Shown here piece by piece: positions 9,044-20,602 of a stretch of 64,000 nucleotides of DNA (its first letter is position 1; each line of letters opens with the position of its first letter). The notes beneath the pieces are model-generated. The model did no database searches. It saw nothing but the letters and a program-made list of their open reading frames with translations, and was not told the origin of the DNA. The translations under genes and the position numbers were made by a program. The DNA comes from Syngnathus acus (taxonomy: Eukaryota; Chordata; Actinopteri; Syngnathiformes; Syngnathidae): positions 1,813,795-1,877,794 of the forward strand of contig NC_051095.1 in NCBI RefSeq assembly GCF_901709675.1, read 5' to 3'.

Positions 9044-10912
9044 GTAATTTTCGGACTATAAGTCGCGGTTTTTTTCATAGTTTGGGTGGGGGGGGCGACT
9101 TATACTCAGGAGCGACTTATATGTGTTTTTTTTTTTTCAAAAAATTTCAAAAAAAAATTTCAAAAAAAAAAAAAATGAAACCGCGATAAACGAACCGCAA
9201 TGTAGCAAGGGATTACTGTAATTTGAATTTCAAGTGACGACAGCAGCGCGAAACCATCTGCGTCACTCCAATTCATTAAATCCATCAATCGTCCTTTGTC
9301 AACAATGCGTGCGCGCCGCTGACGGCTTTTGCACTTAAAAATATTCCACAGGCCCATATAACGATATATAAATTATATATCAAATAACTATTATATAAGC
9401 AATAATGTTATCAAACCATCTGTGCACTCTAAATCATTAAATCCATCGATCAAATTCCTCGTCCTTTGTCAACATCGCCGCGCGTGCGCCCTGACGCCAG
9501 CCTCGTCGTTATTCCACAGATTTACTATATAACTATATTGTAGCGTTAACAAAGTTCAAGGAAAGACGTGGGTTTGGTAAACGGCTCTTTATTTAACAAA
9601 ACAAACTTACAGGCGTGTGGCGGCATGGACGTCCAGCCACGGAAGTGGACGAGAGCTCCATACGATAGGACCGGGCGTGCGTAGAAGCATTGTCCGAGCA
9701 CCATCCACCGTCCTCGGACAGCCAGCCGGCTGAGCGCCGGCCCTCGACTTCCATCCACGGAGCTGAAAGGCAGCTCGGTAGAGTAGGACCGGGCGTGCGT
9801 AAAAGCATTGTCCGAGCACCATCCACCGTCCCTGGACAGCCACCCGGCCGAGCGCCGGCGCCCGACTTCAATCCACGAAAGTGAAAGTAAGCTGGACGAG
9901 TGACGCGCGACAGCAGCGCGACGCGACGTCGCGCGTCAGCAGCGCGACGGTTGTTTACATAAAGGACAAAGATCGACTCGTCCAGCTTTCTTTCACTTTC
10001 GTGGATTGAAGTCGGGCGCCGGCGCTCGGCCGGGTGGCTGTCCAGGGACGGTGGATGGTGCTCGGACAATGCTTTTACGCACGCCCGGTCCTACTCTACC
10101 GAGCTGCCTTTCAGCTCCGTGGATGGAAGTCGAGGGCCGGCGCTCAGCCGGCTGGCTGTCCGAGGACGGTGGATGGTGCTCGGACAATGCTTCTACGCAC
10201 GCCCGGTCCTATCGTATGGAGCTCTCGTCCACTTCCGTGGCTGGACGTCCACGCCGCCACACGCCTGTAAGTTTGTTTTGTTAAATAAAGAGCCGTTTAC
10301 CAAACCCACGTCTTTCCTTGAACTTTGTTAACGCTACAATATAGTTATATAGTAGATCTGTGGAATAACGACGAGGCTGACGTCAGGGCGCACGCACGGC
10401 GATGTTGACAAAGGACGAGGAATTTGATCGATGGATTTAATGATTTAGAGTGCACAGATGGTTTGATAACATTATTGCTTATATAATAGTTATTTGATAT
10501 ATAATTTATATATCGTTATATGGGCCTGTGGAATATTTTTAAGTGCAAGAGCCGTCAGCGGCGCGCACGCATTGTTGACAAAGGACGATTGATGGATTTA
10601 ATGAATTGGAGTGACGCAGATGGTTTTATTAACGTGTTATTTATGTAATAGTTTTTTGAATAACTCTGAATTTTACGTCAGGGCCGTTCTCAGCTCTTAG
10701 TTTGTGTTTATGTCACGTTAGCATAGCTATCGTTTAGCCTGTTGTTGCTCGTTCATGACTGTTCTTGGTGTTGGATTTTGTCGAATAAATTGCCCCCCAA
10801 AATGCGACTTATACTCCGGAGCGACTTATATATGTTTTTTTTCACTTTTTTGGGCATTTTATGGCTGGTGCGACTTATACTCCGGTGCGACTTATAGTCC
10901 GAAAATTACGGT
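9041..10912. mobile_element. 1.87-kb foldback DNA element carrying a large palindrome
   Basis: Terminal inverted repeats are ACCGTAATTTTCGGACTATA and its complement at 10893-10912, set in (TA)n DNA, consistent with a TA target. Subterminal copies of GCGACTTATACTC occur near both ends. Between the ends lies an almost uninterrupted palindrome: arms 9251-9900 and 9977-10626 (650 bp each, exactly co-linear, centre 9938.5) around a 76-bp GC-rich spacer rich in CGCGAC/CAGCAGCGCG. Each arm contains two direct copies of a unit of about 115 bp (starting at GGGCGTGCGTA), so the unit is present four times. Open frames here are mirrored in both arms and are not convincing genes. No transposase is encoded. 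Confidence 0.85.
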
Positions 10913-11005
10913 ATATATATATGTGTGTTTTTTTTGGGTGGTTGCAGTCGCTCCCCCCCCCCCCAACGGTCACCCTAGGCAATGGCCTAGTGTGCCTAGA
11001 GGTAG

Positions 11006-11078
11006 GGCTTCCCTTGTGTGACGGTTAGCACTCTAGACTCTGAATCCAGCAATCTGAGTTCAAATTCTGGTGGTACCT
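11006..11078 (+). pseudogene. Degenerate tRNA-Gln(CTG)-like sequence
   Basis: It matches tRNA-Gln layout: GTGTGACGGTTAGCACTC, anticodon loop CTCTGAA with anticodon CTG, and TGAGTTCAAATTCTGG in the T arm. The acceptor stem and one anticodon-stem pair (A:C) are broken, so a pseudogene or SINE head is more likely than a working tRNA. It begins about 95 bp beyond the foldback element. Confidence 0.55.
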
Positions 11079-11146
11079 CAAACATCTTGTCATTTATCTT
11101 GGAAAAATTGCAACATAGTAGCTTGTGTGCTGCCCCATAAAACGGC

Positions 11147-11220
11147 TAGGGTTAGGTTTAGGGTTAGGGTTAGACTTAGAGCTAGGGTTAGGGCTGGGGC
11201 TAGGGTTAAGGTTAGGGTTC
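11147..11220 (+). repeat. Degenerate interstitial telomere-like repeat
   Basis: A run of TAGGGT-type hexamers with variants (GGCTAGGGTTAGG, GAGCTAGGG, GGGGCTAGGG). Degeneration indicates an old internal array, not a chromosome end. Confidence 0.8.
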
Positions 11221-11466
11221 GGAATGCTCCTTGTTTCGCTTTCTTTGGCAACACTTTCAGCCGGGTAATTAGCTGCTAAGCCTCTTGGATAGAAAGAGGT
11301 CAAGGCGCCAAAGACACGACATCAGAGAGAGCAGGAAAGGAGGAACAACTCTGGACACAGTCCTGCTTCATTTTCTCACCCTGCGGGGGACACATAAAGG
11401 TAAGGACATTGTAGAAAAGTTTAAGCTCCAAGGGACATATTACATACCTCTCTTTTTTATTTCAGC

Positions 11467-14087
11467 ATGTCCAAGGTAGGAGAACGAACAACATCAACAA
11501 CTTCTGCAGACTCCACTTCAACCGATGGGTATGTTTCATTTGCGTCTTAATCACTGAATGGGAAATGACAATGTTCAAATAATGTGCACACACAAAAACT
11601 TGAGCGCTCATCCACGTACGTTGTCATCGGGCACAGCAAAAGTGGACCGGCCTCGTCTCAGGCCTCTCCATCGGGCTCGGTGTCTGAGACGCCAAAGAAG
11701 TCATCCAAAAAGTCGAAGAAGAACAACGAAAGCATGAACAAGGTCTACAACTCTGTGCTGAACAGCGTCTTCGGGGCTGTGAGTACACAAAGTTAACTTT
11801 CTTTTCACACACACACATAAAGGATTGATTATTTTCAAGCGTTTTGAGCATTTGCACAGTAGTGGGAAGTAGAAAACATTTTGGCTAAAATAAAATATTG
11901 ATGCCTAAAAAAAATATGATCTATTATTGTACTTTGTTAAAATTGGCACATTGGTTAGCAGATTATATCGTGTATAAAAAAAAAAAAATTTCTGTTGTTT
12001 TCATGCGCTAAATTGGCTTTTTTTGTCAGTTTACATTCAGAAAGCTACATCTTGATAGCATCAAAGTTGCGTCGACGTTAGCTTGTGCCTAATTGCATGC
12101 TAGAAAACGAAAATGGATCTTAAAAAAACACACACAAATAAATAATTGATGATAACATTTGGTGTTATAGTAATGCAAGATTTCTATTATCACATTTTCT
12201 GGGTTATGGTTAGGGTTTTTCTTTCACAGATTATATTTATCATGTAGGCTCTCATGCTGACGCTTAATAAATGCACCCCCCCCCCCCCCCCCAAAAAAAA
12301 TTCTTTAACAACTACTCCACCGGCTTGCGAACATCAGACATCATGGTGGCGTCAAGCAGCACACGGACTGATCCCGTAAGACTGCCGCGTGTGCGTTAAG
12401 CCCCACATTAACTGCCGCTTAACGCCACACTTGGTTAGCTTCAGCAAAGGTGATTTCCATCAGCTTCTGTCTGTGTGCCTGATGTATCTAGCTGGATGCT
12501 ATGTGCAGAAAACCAAAGCTTTGACATGAAAAATGACCTTGTTGTCTTTCAACAGGACAGAGAATTAGCACAAGGGGAATTAGACGGTAAGTCTCGCCAA
12601 TCAAAACAATCGTTTGGGTAACCCCGGGTTGCTGTATTTTGGTAGCCCAATTAAAGTTGGAACAGCGCTAATCCAATTCTGGAAACGCTCTCAAGGTTGT
12701 TGCCTTTTTTTTTTTACAGAGCTGCAGGAAGCCTTCAAGGAGTTTGACTATGACCAGGACGGCTACTTGAACTACAAAGATGTGGCTGAATGCATGAGGA
12801 CCATGGGGTACATGCCCACCGAGATGGAACTGCTGGAGATCGTGCAGCAGATCAAAATGAGGAGTGAGGCCTCAAACCAGATGTATAATACTGTTACGAT
12901 TTCAATGAATGAAGGAATGAAACTTTATTCTTCACACCATCATTAATCTTTCACTTGACATTTTAATAGTGTGAGGAAAAGGGTCCCCGAGTGAAGCTAA
13001 GTATAAGCTTAGATAATATAACGGGGCCTGGACGGACAGACAGACAGACGGACAGACAGAACCTCATTATACACACATACACAGCTAACTATGGAAAGGT
13101 GGATTTAATTATAGGTTTGTAAAAGATAGTGAAAATGATGTTTATTTTAAATTAGAGATAGAGGGCATGACCTTTAAGGCTTCATCCATTTTGTTCCAAA
13201 TCTGAGGTGCCCTACAAGCAACACTCGTACTGGTGCGCACACATCTGGGAGGGATGAAATTTGTGCATGGATGCTCTCAATATATGCAATTTTTTGAGAA
13301 AAGAAATGGCAAAGCCTATATAAATGATCCTCTATCCAAAGCCAGCAACAAAAGCTTTTAACCGAAACAAGGATATTGATTTTTTTTTTTTTTACAAAAA
13401 GTAGTCACAGCAGTGAACACTCAAGACATCTGCCACCAAGTGGTGGCTTGTGATATTACAACTAAAGTTGACAGCTGCAGTTTCACAGATTTTTTTTTCA
13501 AATTTGCTTCCATATTTTGCTCCAATTTTACAGCCATTTTTTCAATTTATATATATATTTTGATTAATCATGTGACCTTTCACACTGTCACACTGATGAG
13601 AACTTGCAATTGATCCTGCTCATGTTGCAATTCTTCCCTCCCTAGTGGGCGGGCTGATGGACTTTGAAGACTTTACTGAGCTGATGGGCCCCAGAATGAT
13701 GGGCGAGACAGCAGACATGCTGGGACTGAAAGAGCTCCAGTCGGCATTCCTCCAGGTGGGCTTCTGTTTGACACCACCATCTTAGACAAACGCACACACA
13801 CCTTAAAGTCATCTTTGTCATGCCAAGTTCGACTTGGACGGAGATGGGAAGATCACGCAGGACGAGATGAAGGAGGCGGCCAAGAGCCTGCTGGGCGAGA
13901 AGCTGAAGAAAGGAGAGCTGGAGGAGATCCTGAAGGAGTTGGACATCAACGCAGATGGAAATATTGACTTTGAAGGTGAAAATGGCCAAAGCTGACTGAT
14001 TTTTTTTTTGTCTCACTGACATCAAGTTGTTGTGTCTCTTCTCTGCTCCTCATTTCAGAGTTTGTGATGATGCTCTCCATCCGCTAG
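11467..14087 (+). CDS. cabp4: CaBP4-like neuronal calcium sensor (EF-hand)
   Basis: Seven exons, 11467-11528, 11637-11778, 12556-12586, 12720-12863, 13646-13755, 13828-13975 and 14059-14087, join in frame to a 221-aa protein. A Ser/Lys-rich N-terminus (KKSSKKSKK) is followed by [18 protein letters not shown], the CaBP-family linker, then four EF-hands: EF1 [14 protein letters not shown]2 degenerate ([13 protein letters not shown], lacking normal ligands); EF3 [14 protein letters not shown]4 [12 protein letters not shown]. An inactive EF2 is typical of CaBPs. The [15 protein letters not shown] stretch and the EFVMMLS end fit CaBP4 best; CaBP2 or CaBP1 remain possible. In other vertebrates CaBP4 sits at photoreceptor terminals and tunes Cav1.4 channels. 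A poly(A) signal AATAAA lies at 14224. The gene is convergent with tdrd7. Confidence 0.88.
12273..12300. repeat. Homopolymer C/A tract in cabp4 intron
   Basis: A run of C (about 16) followed by A in the second cabp4 intron. It is prone to sequencing length error. Confidence 0.8.
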
Positions 14088-14303
14088 CCGCCAGCACTGC
14101 AACAATAACTGAGCAAAAGTTTGTAGTTCAACATATACGACATTGTGTGCCTAAGTGTCATAACTGAAAAAATAGTCAATTTAGCGTAACATGTAAAGAA
14201 AATTGAGTATGTTTTGCTACTTTAATAAAGAAATCCAAAACAGCTTTTTTTTGGGTATTTTTACAGGGGAAAAGGACACTCGAGAATTTTCTGTCACATT
14301 GAC

Positions 14304-14309
14304 TTTATT
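14304..14309 (-). terminator. Likely poly(A) signal of tdrd7
   Basis: TTTATT on the plus strand reads AATAAA on the minus strand, about 430 bp beyond the tdrd7 stop. The region 14088-14740 otherwise holds only the two convergent 3' UTRs. Confidence 0.5.
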
Positions 14310-14740
14310 CCACAAGTCAATATCTTATTGTTAAATAAAATGCAAGATTCCAGGCAATAATAAATTAGTCAACAGTGCAGCTCAGAGCTTTCAACAGCAT
14401 TTAAAAAAGAAATGGAATGTGGCGCATTCATTTGAAACCGACATGCATTGGTTAATTTCTAATGATCTCTGCGTATTATTTGGAAAGGGTGCAAATAATT
14501 GCCATCGCGACTCAAACGGCGTAGCTCGGCCGTGTTTGACACTATTTCTGCGGCACTGCACTCACGCAATCAAGTTCTAGATGTAGTCTCAAAAACGGCC
14601 ACCGGGGGGGAGGGGGGCGATATTTTACTCCACTTAACCTTCAGTCTCTTATTTCCATTCTTTTCAGTCCCGGGAATTGTTTGAAAAATGTCTCAGCTCT
14701 TGTCGGAGACCAAGGAGCAAAGCTGAGATTGTCCACAGTG

Positions 14741-17700
14741 TTATTCATCGGGGAGTTTGTCCACAAACTCGGCCATGATGTCGTGCACCCAGATGTCGCA
14801 ATCCTGCTGCGAGGTGTCCACCAGGAAAACGATCAGCTTCCTGTCCCAGGAGTTTGCCGCCTCCTGCGCGGCCTCCAGCTGGGCCACGAGGGGCTTCTTC
14901 TCCACGTGGTTTCTGAAGACGATGGAAGCTTCCTCGGACCACTGCCTCGTCTTCACTCCTGAGGGCCGAGACGGGTGAAAAGGAAGGTGCCTTGGTTGGG
15001 TTTTGGATGCGAAACTTACCGGCTAGCTGAGCGGTGATTCCCTGAAAGGGCAGCTGTCTGAACTCCTTGTGAAGAGCTCGCAGCTGCGTGCAGCTGACCA
15101 GCTCGTGCTTTCCGTAGTCCAACTCGTAAACGGACACCAGCCCATTGCTGAGAACGCCCTTCACTAAAACGCGGTACCAGCTGCACGGAGAGAAGGAGGA
15201 GTGCACACGTTCAGAAGTTCCGTGATGTTGACTTGTGAAGTGCTTCACTCACTTGTTCTCCACCTTGGCGGCGTAGATGTGATTCTTCTGCACGCTCAGA
15301 GGTCTGTCGTCCGTTTGGTTGTAAAAGAGGATCATCTCCCCCATCAGCACCACCAGCTTGTACATATCCCTCCAGGGCTGGAGGACAAAGTGGCCCGGAT
15401 GGCACGCCACTGATACGTACACGTCCATATTGTTCCCTGGACGTGACCCCCCCAAAAAAAGTCAGGTCATGTACAGACAGAAATGACAGGAATGGAGATG
15501 CTGACCTGCAGGGGGCAGCGTTAGCAACGGTGGCAGCTGGAAAGCGGATGAAGGGCTTGACTGAGCCCCAGGTGGGCTGCCGGCAGGTCCTTTGGGTCCG
15601 GCCGGAATTTTTCTGAGGTAAGTCTTGGTTGCCACCGACTTAGGACTGCCGTTGGTGATGTCGCCATCGCTCGAAATCTTGCTGGGTGCGGCGAGTGTGG
15701 AGATCTTGATGGGACTATGACAAAAATGACAAGGAATGACAAAGCTGAGGGGGGAAATGGTCAGAGGTGTCGTTCCAAAGCGTTCAAGGCACCTGTGGCT
15801 GGTCAGATAGACATCAGGTTGCTGTTTGAACAGGTCCGAGCGGGCCATCCGGTGGTTGAGACTACAAGCTGGGTCGTGGAAGCTCTTGTCGGTGAAGAGG
15901 TGAACGTAGACGCACTGTTTGCTTTTGTCCACCTTGGCCACCTTCAGGTGCAAATTTCACATATGATGAACATTTTCACTCTGCGTCGTCAGGGGGGAAA
16001 GAAAACGTGAGTACTGAATGACCTTCATGCTGCAGTCAGTGGTGTTGAGAACTTTCTCCCGAAGCCACTGGACAGTATCTGGACTCCAGGATCCTACGCT
16101 GACAGAAAGGTCTGCCAGGCGGCACTTGACAGCCTAGACACGGGTCGATGATAGACCAAACTTGCTGTTTGTTTGATTTTTTTTTTGTTTTTTTTTTTTG
16201 TTTTGTCATGCCAACCTGCGGTGGGATGGCCACGAGGTCACGGAGGAACTTGTGTGGAATCTCCCTGAGCTCAAAGACTTCTACGGAAGCCTGGACTCCC
16301 ACGTCAAGGAAGAGGATGTCCAACACTCTGCTGCCGTGCAGATTTGTGATCTAAATAAGAAATAGAAAATCGTCAATTTGTCATATGGGCAGTTTGTTTC
16401 TTTTCACGCAGTCTTACTTCCACGCGGGCCCATCTGCCTTTGTATCGAGCCACGCATCCTTTGCCGCAGAATGGCCTGGAGACCAGAAACTCTGACGTTA
16501 CCTGGGAGCAACATTAATTTCATGAGTCCGAAATGAGGCGGCGTCGACTTGCCACGTTTCCGTAAACATCCACGTAAAGCTTTAAAGGAGAGCGGTGAGG
16601 CCGTGCTGCTCACACCCTAAGTGGCTTGGCCAAGGATCTAATCCAGATTATCAACCTAATCTCAATCCATCCGCTAATTTCAGACACCAGCGACACATTC
16701 ACAAAAGACTCTTCAGAGGCTGAAACGTCAGACAAAATCAACGACACGCTCCATGAGTGTATTTAAAGTCACCTGCGTGTGGAAGTAGGTCTCGATGTTG
16801 TCGAGGATCTCGTTGAGTTTGGCCAGACCTCTGGAGGGGACCTGACAGTAGATGGTCCCATCAGAGCAGACGCTGGTGACGGTCACATTCATATAAGCGC
16901 TGTTAACCTGAGGGGGAAAAAAATATATATTTTATAGATTGGAAATCCTGAGAAGGCGGGCAGCAGTTGGCCCCTCCCCCTTTTGACCTGCAAGGGACTG
17001 GCGAGGTTCTTGTCCTGCAGAGCTTTCATGCAGGCGGCGTTGATGTTAACGTCGTCATCCTGCGACGTGTCGTACAAGACCATCAAAGGGGTCTGCCCCC
17101 TCTGCAGGATTTCGGCCAATAGGATGCGGCCGCTCGCCATGGCCTCCAAAGTCTTCAGCACAGCGGGCTCCTGACTGAAGGGCTCCAGACCTGGACACAG
17201 AAAATTCCAGAATAGATGCCGAAGGAAACGTCGGCATTTCCCCTCTCACCTGCCAGTTTGCTCTTGGTGGCTTGGAAAGGTAGTTTCAAGAACTTTTCGT
17301 CCAGCTCGAAAAGTTTGCCTTTGCTAACCACTTCGGAGAAACCATGATCCACAAAGTACACCTGGAAAGCCGCAGGGGCAATTTGAAATTCTTGAAGAAG
17401 AAAAAAAAAATTGGGCAGGTGTTTGAAATCAAAGCCTCCTAACCTCTCACCTTCACCTTATCCACCAAGAGCTCGCACACCTGAGCTCTCAGAACTTCCT
17501 CCTCCTCGGTTTTGACGGCTACGAGTTGGCCCGACGGCGGCGCTGAGCAAAGCGTGAACTTGCTCGGGCTGTAAAATTCCCTCATTTCATCCTCCAAACG
17601 CTCCTGAGCCTGCGAGTAGTTCTCACCGATGTACCTTCAAACCAAGAAGAACACGGTGAGATGGAGCCACCTCATCCGCTTCAAAACATCTCATGTACCT

Positions 17701-20602
17701 CAAAATGACTTTGTTGGTGTTTGTGGCTTCCACCACCAGCACGGAGGGATATTCCTCTTTGGGGATCTGCAGAGGAGGCACCGAGCGCTCGCACGGTCTC
17801 GCCTTCACTTTCTGCTCCTCCTCACTGGCCGACGAGCTTCTCCTGTTACAGTTCTCGTCTCCTCCTCCTGTGTTCCTCCGATACAAGATGGCCCTCTTGG
17901 GGTTGTCGGGCATCGGGTAGTCGACGGTGCAGATGTCGGAGAGGAGGTGAAGGTTATCCAGGACGTGCGCAGGCAGTTTGGTCTGATTCAAGAAAAGAGA
18001 AAACATTCAAGCGCACCACCACACGGGAATGAGATGTTTTGTGTGTTGTTTTTTTTCATTCTGACTTTATAAGTGTCCTGGAAGAGCTTCGGCAGCGCGT
18101 GGGCCCACAGCCCGCTGGAATATTTGAGCAGAAGTTCCTCCAGTTTCTGCTTCAGCTCGGGGCTAAGGGAAGCTGGCGACGAGGGCGGGCTGGGGGACGA
18201 CGAAGACGAAGGAGGCTGTGAGCCGGATTCTTTTAATCGTTGGTCGGGGTACTGCGAGGGCTTGTCAGGTGGGGAGCTGGAAGAAGAAACACAAGCTGAA
18301 GGAGGAACGGATCCGCTCGTCCGCTCCTTGGCCGGGTAGAGAAGCAGCTCAGACGGGTTACTGCTGCATGTTCGCTCGATCTGGAGAGACAAAAAGAAAA
18401 ATCCAAAAGACCCTGATTACGTGCCACCACGGCATGACATTCCCAAAGAACTTACGGTGCATATGTGCTTCCAGGTCTCCAGGTCTCGGATGGCCTCGCT
18501 TGGCAGGTCCTGTTTGTAGAGCTCTTTGTAGATCTGAGGCAGCTTGGACACCCAGAAACCGTTGCTGTACAGGGACAGGATGTCCTTGATGCAGCTCTGG
18601 ACCTGCTGAGGGTTGTACACTTTGCTTTTGCCCGAGTCCAAATTCTCATTCAAATGGGAAGTTTCTGGAGTTGAGATCCAGACAAAGATCAGGACGAGCT
18701 TGAAGATTTATTTGAATAACGACTCGGGAGACGAAACGGAGACTTACGACAAGTGTGTTGGGTGTTTCTGGAAATGTGAGCCTGTACCTCCTTCTGAAAG
18801 CGTGACGGGAGCGTCATCCTCCTTTCTGACCTAGACACGGGACCTTAGTCTTAGTTTTCCAAGAAATTGCTAGTACTGGCTCCGTGTCACATGGTGAGGA
18901 GCCCAAACCTAAAAGTCAGTCCTGTCTTAGCAAACAAAATTTCATTGGACAGATCCAGAACGGCATTTTTTTGTTTTTGTTTCTGCTTCCATGGTGATGA
19001 ATCGACGACTTCCTGCCAAACAACCAAATGGAGGTTTGCGCGATAGAACCCGACGGCTGTCAACATAAAAGCTCCAGAGGGCTCCGTTAGATGTGCTGAT
19101 TCACTCTAGTTTGGTTTACATGGGTTAATCTAGCAGAGAATAGAAGGATTAGGAAGGTTTGCACCCCATTGTACCGCCGCGGGACGATGATGATGTCACT
19201 GGGTTGTTTTCCGAGTCAACTGTGGCTGGCCAAAGAGTCGCGGGTTTATTTACCTGCCGGGTGTGGTCTGGTTGGCCATCTTGGACCTGCCCTCAGACTG
19301 TCCATCCTTCACCTCCCGGGATTGTCTGTGGTCTCCATGTCCGGAGCCCCGGCCGCCGCCGCCGCCGCCACCTCCTCTGCCGCCGCTTCGTCCGCGGTGG
19401 CTCGGCTGCCTCAGGGAGGTTTGAGGTTTTGCTGCATCGAAGCACACGTACACGCTGAGAGGATGCAGTATCGAATTAGACGGCACGTGTCACACAGGAG
19501 ACCGCACATACTTTGATCAATGACACAGCCACGCGTACCCACGGCGAATGTTAAAACCAGCAGACGAGTGTCACGTCGGCAAACTCGCAGTCCGATCGAG
19601 GTCTGACTCTCCCTGAATATTAAAATTGCGGATGGTTGTAGAGGCTGATGCATGAATCAGCCGCTGTTGTCTCGTGGCTAATTCTCAGCGTGGCTCGCTG
19701 TCATTCTTTCTCGATAGCTCTTACACGAGCATTGTGCTGCCTTTCGTTTTCTTCCCCTATAGTGCTGTCTCTTCCACCTACAAGACCCCCCCCACCCCCA
19801 CCCACCAAGTAGATTCTGCAGAATCACACTCTCTAGTGGAGGCACGGCAAACGTTAGGACCAAACTAAGAAGGGTCTGGGCAGTATGTGAGCAGCAACTC
19901 TATGATGACCTCATATTAGATCATTTTATTGAATTACAAACATGTTAATTGCGGTGAACATGTTACTCACAAACACTCGTGCCTTTGAACGCTGCCTGTA
20001 AATATTGCGGATTTTATAGATTTTCGCCTCACCGCAATATAAAAAGCTCCGTCATTCTCATTACGTCAATCTAACCATGACGCTCCCAAAAACGTTGAGT
20101 GTACCGTTGAAGACAAGCAAGGCCGTTGGCTTGACCCTCATCTGGGTGTTCACCACGTGGGGCCGTCCAGTTTTCTTGGAACCGCGCTGGCGAGCCATCA
20201 CCTTGGCAACGTGGGCCGTCTCTTTATCCGCAGAGGCAAAATACACCAACTGGAGACATACCAAAAAAAAAAGAAAAAAAAATGCCGTTATTAGATGGGT
20301 AGTTGTTTGTATCAATGAGGATGTGACTGATCGGCGAGGCTCAGTTTTCTAAATCTCCTTCAACCGGATTAGACTGTTTGCAAGGACGCTCGCACCTCTC
20401 CAGAGCGGCTGCGGTCCACGCGGACGACCGAGGGCATGCTGGCCAGCAGAGTGTCCAGATGGTTGTGTCCCATCTGCTTATGTGGAATCTGTTCACCGGT
20501 CAGCTCCTTGTACTCGGACTGCAGGCGGGACAGCGATAGTCCTCCCTTGTTGGCTTGGAGGATGACCCTTAGCATTTTCTTGATCAGATCTCCGTCAGAC
20601 AT
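14741..20602 (-). CDS. tdrd7: Tudor domain-containing protein 7 (germ granule/lens RNP protein)
   Basis: Nineteen exons on the minus strand close in frame to 1068 aa: 20602-20396, 20249-20105, 19431-19313, 18830-18788, 18664-18456, 18380-18066, 17982-17699, 17634-17451, 17361-17250, 17190-16988, 16907-16773, 16501-16418, 16350-16216, 16133-16023, 15941-15793, 15714-15506, 15436-15253, 15180-15020 and 14958-14741. Three LOTUS domains are visible: residues 1-75 ([19 protein letters not shown]), about 190-241 ([17 protein letters not shown]) and about 325-375 ([17 protein letters not shown]). Three extended Tudor regions follow ([36 protein letters not shown]). The order and length match vertebrate TDRD7 (human about 1100 aa). 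Known roles are RNA granule assembly in germ cells (piRNA/nuage) and in lens; loss causes cataract and male sterility in mammals. Exon 3 is Gly/Arg-rich. Exon 15 has a weak polypyrimidine tract. The gene is head-to-head with dctn1. Confidence 0.93.

Noticed and set aside
9901-9976. Possible CRISPR-like spacer/repeat or origin at the palindrome centre
   Set aside because: The genome is eukaryotic; the motif is only the GC-rich hairpin loop of a transposon-like palindrome.
9593-10284. Overlapping open frames up to 158 codons on both strands (starting MSEHHPPS and similar)
   Set aside because: They are mirror images produced by the palindrome, have no start context, domain or codon pattern of a gene, and each is repeated in both arms.
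12720-12946. Longer cabp4 exon reading through the donor at 12864
   Set aside because: Read-through breaks the EF-hand; a clean GTGAGG donor and the matching acceptor at 13645 restore the family sequence.
19254-19312. tdrd7 exon 3 extended to 19254
   Set aside because: The longer form ends out of phase with the next exon; the GTGAAG donor at 19312 keeps the frame.
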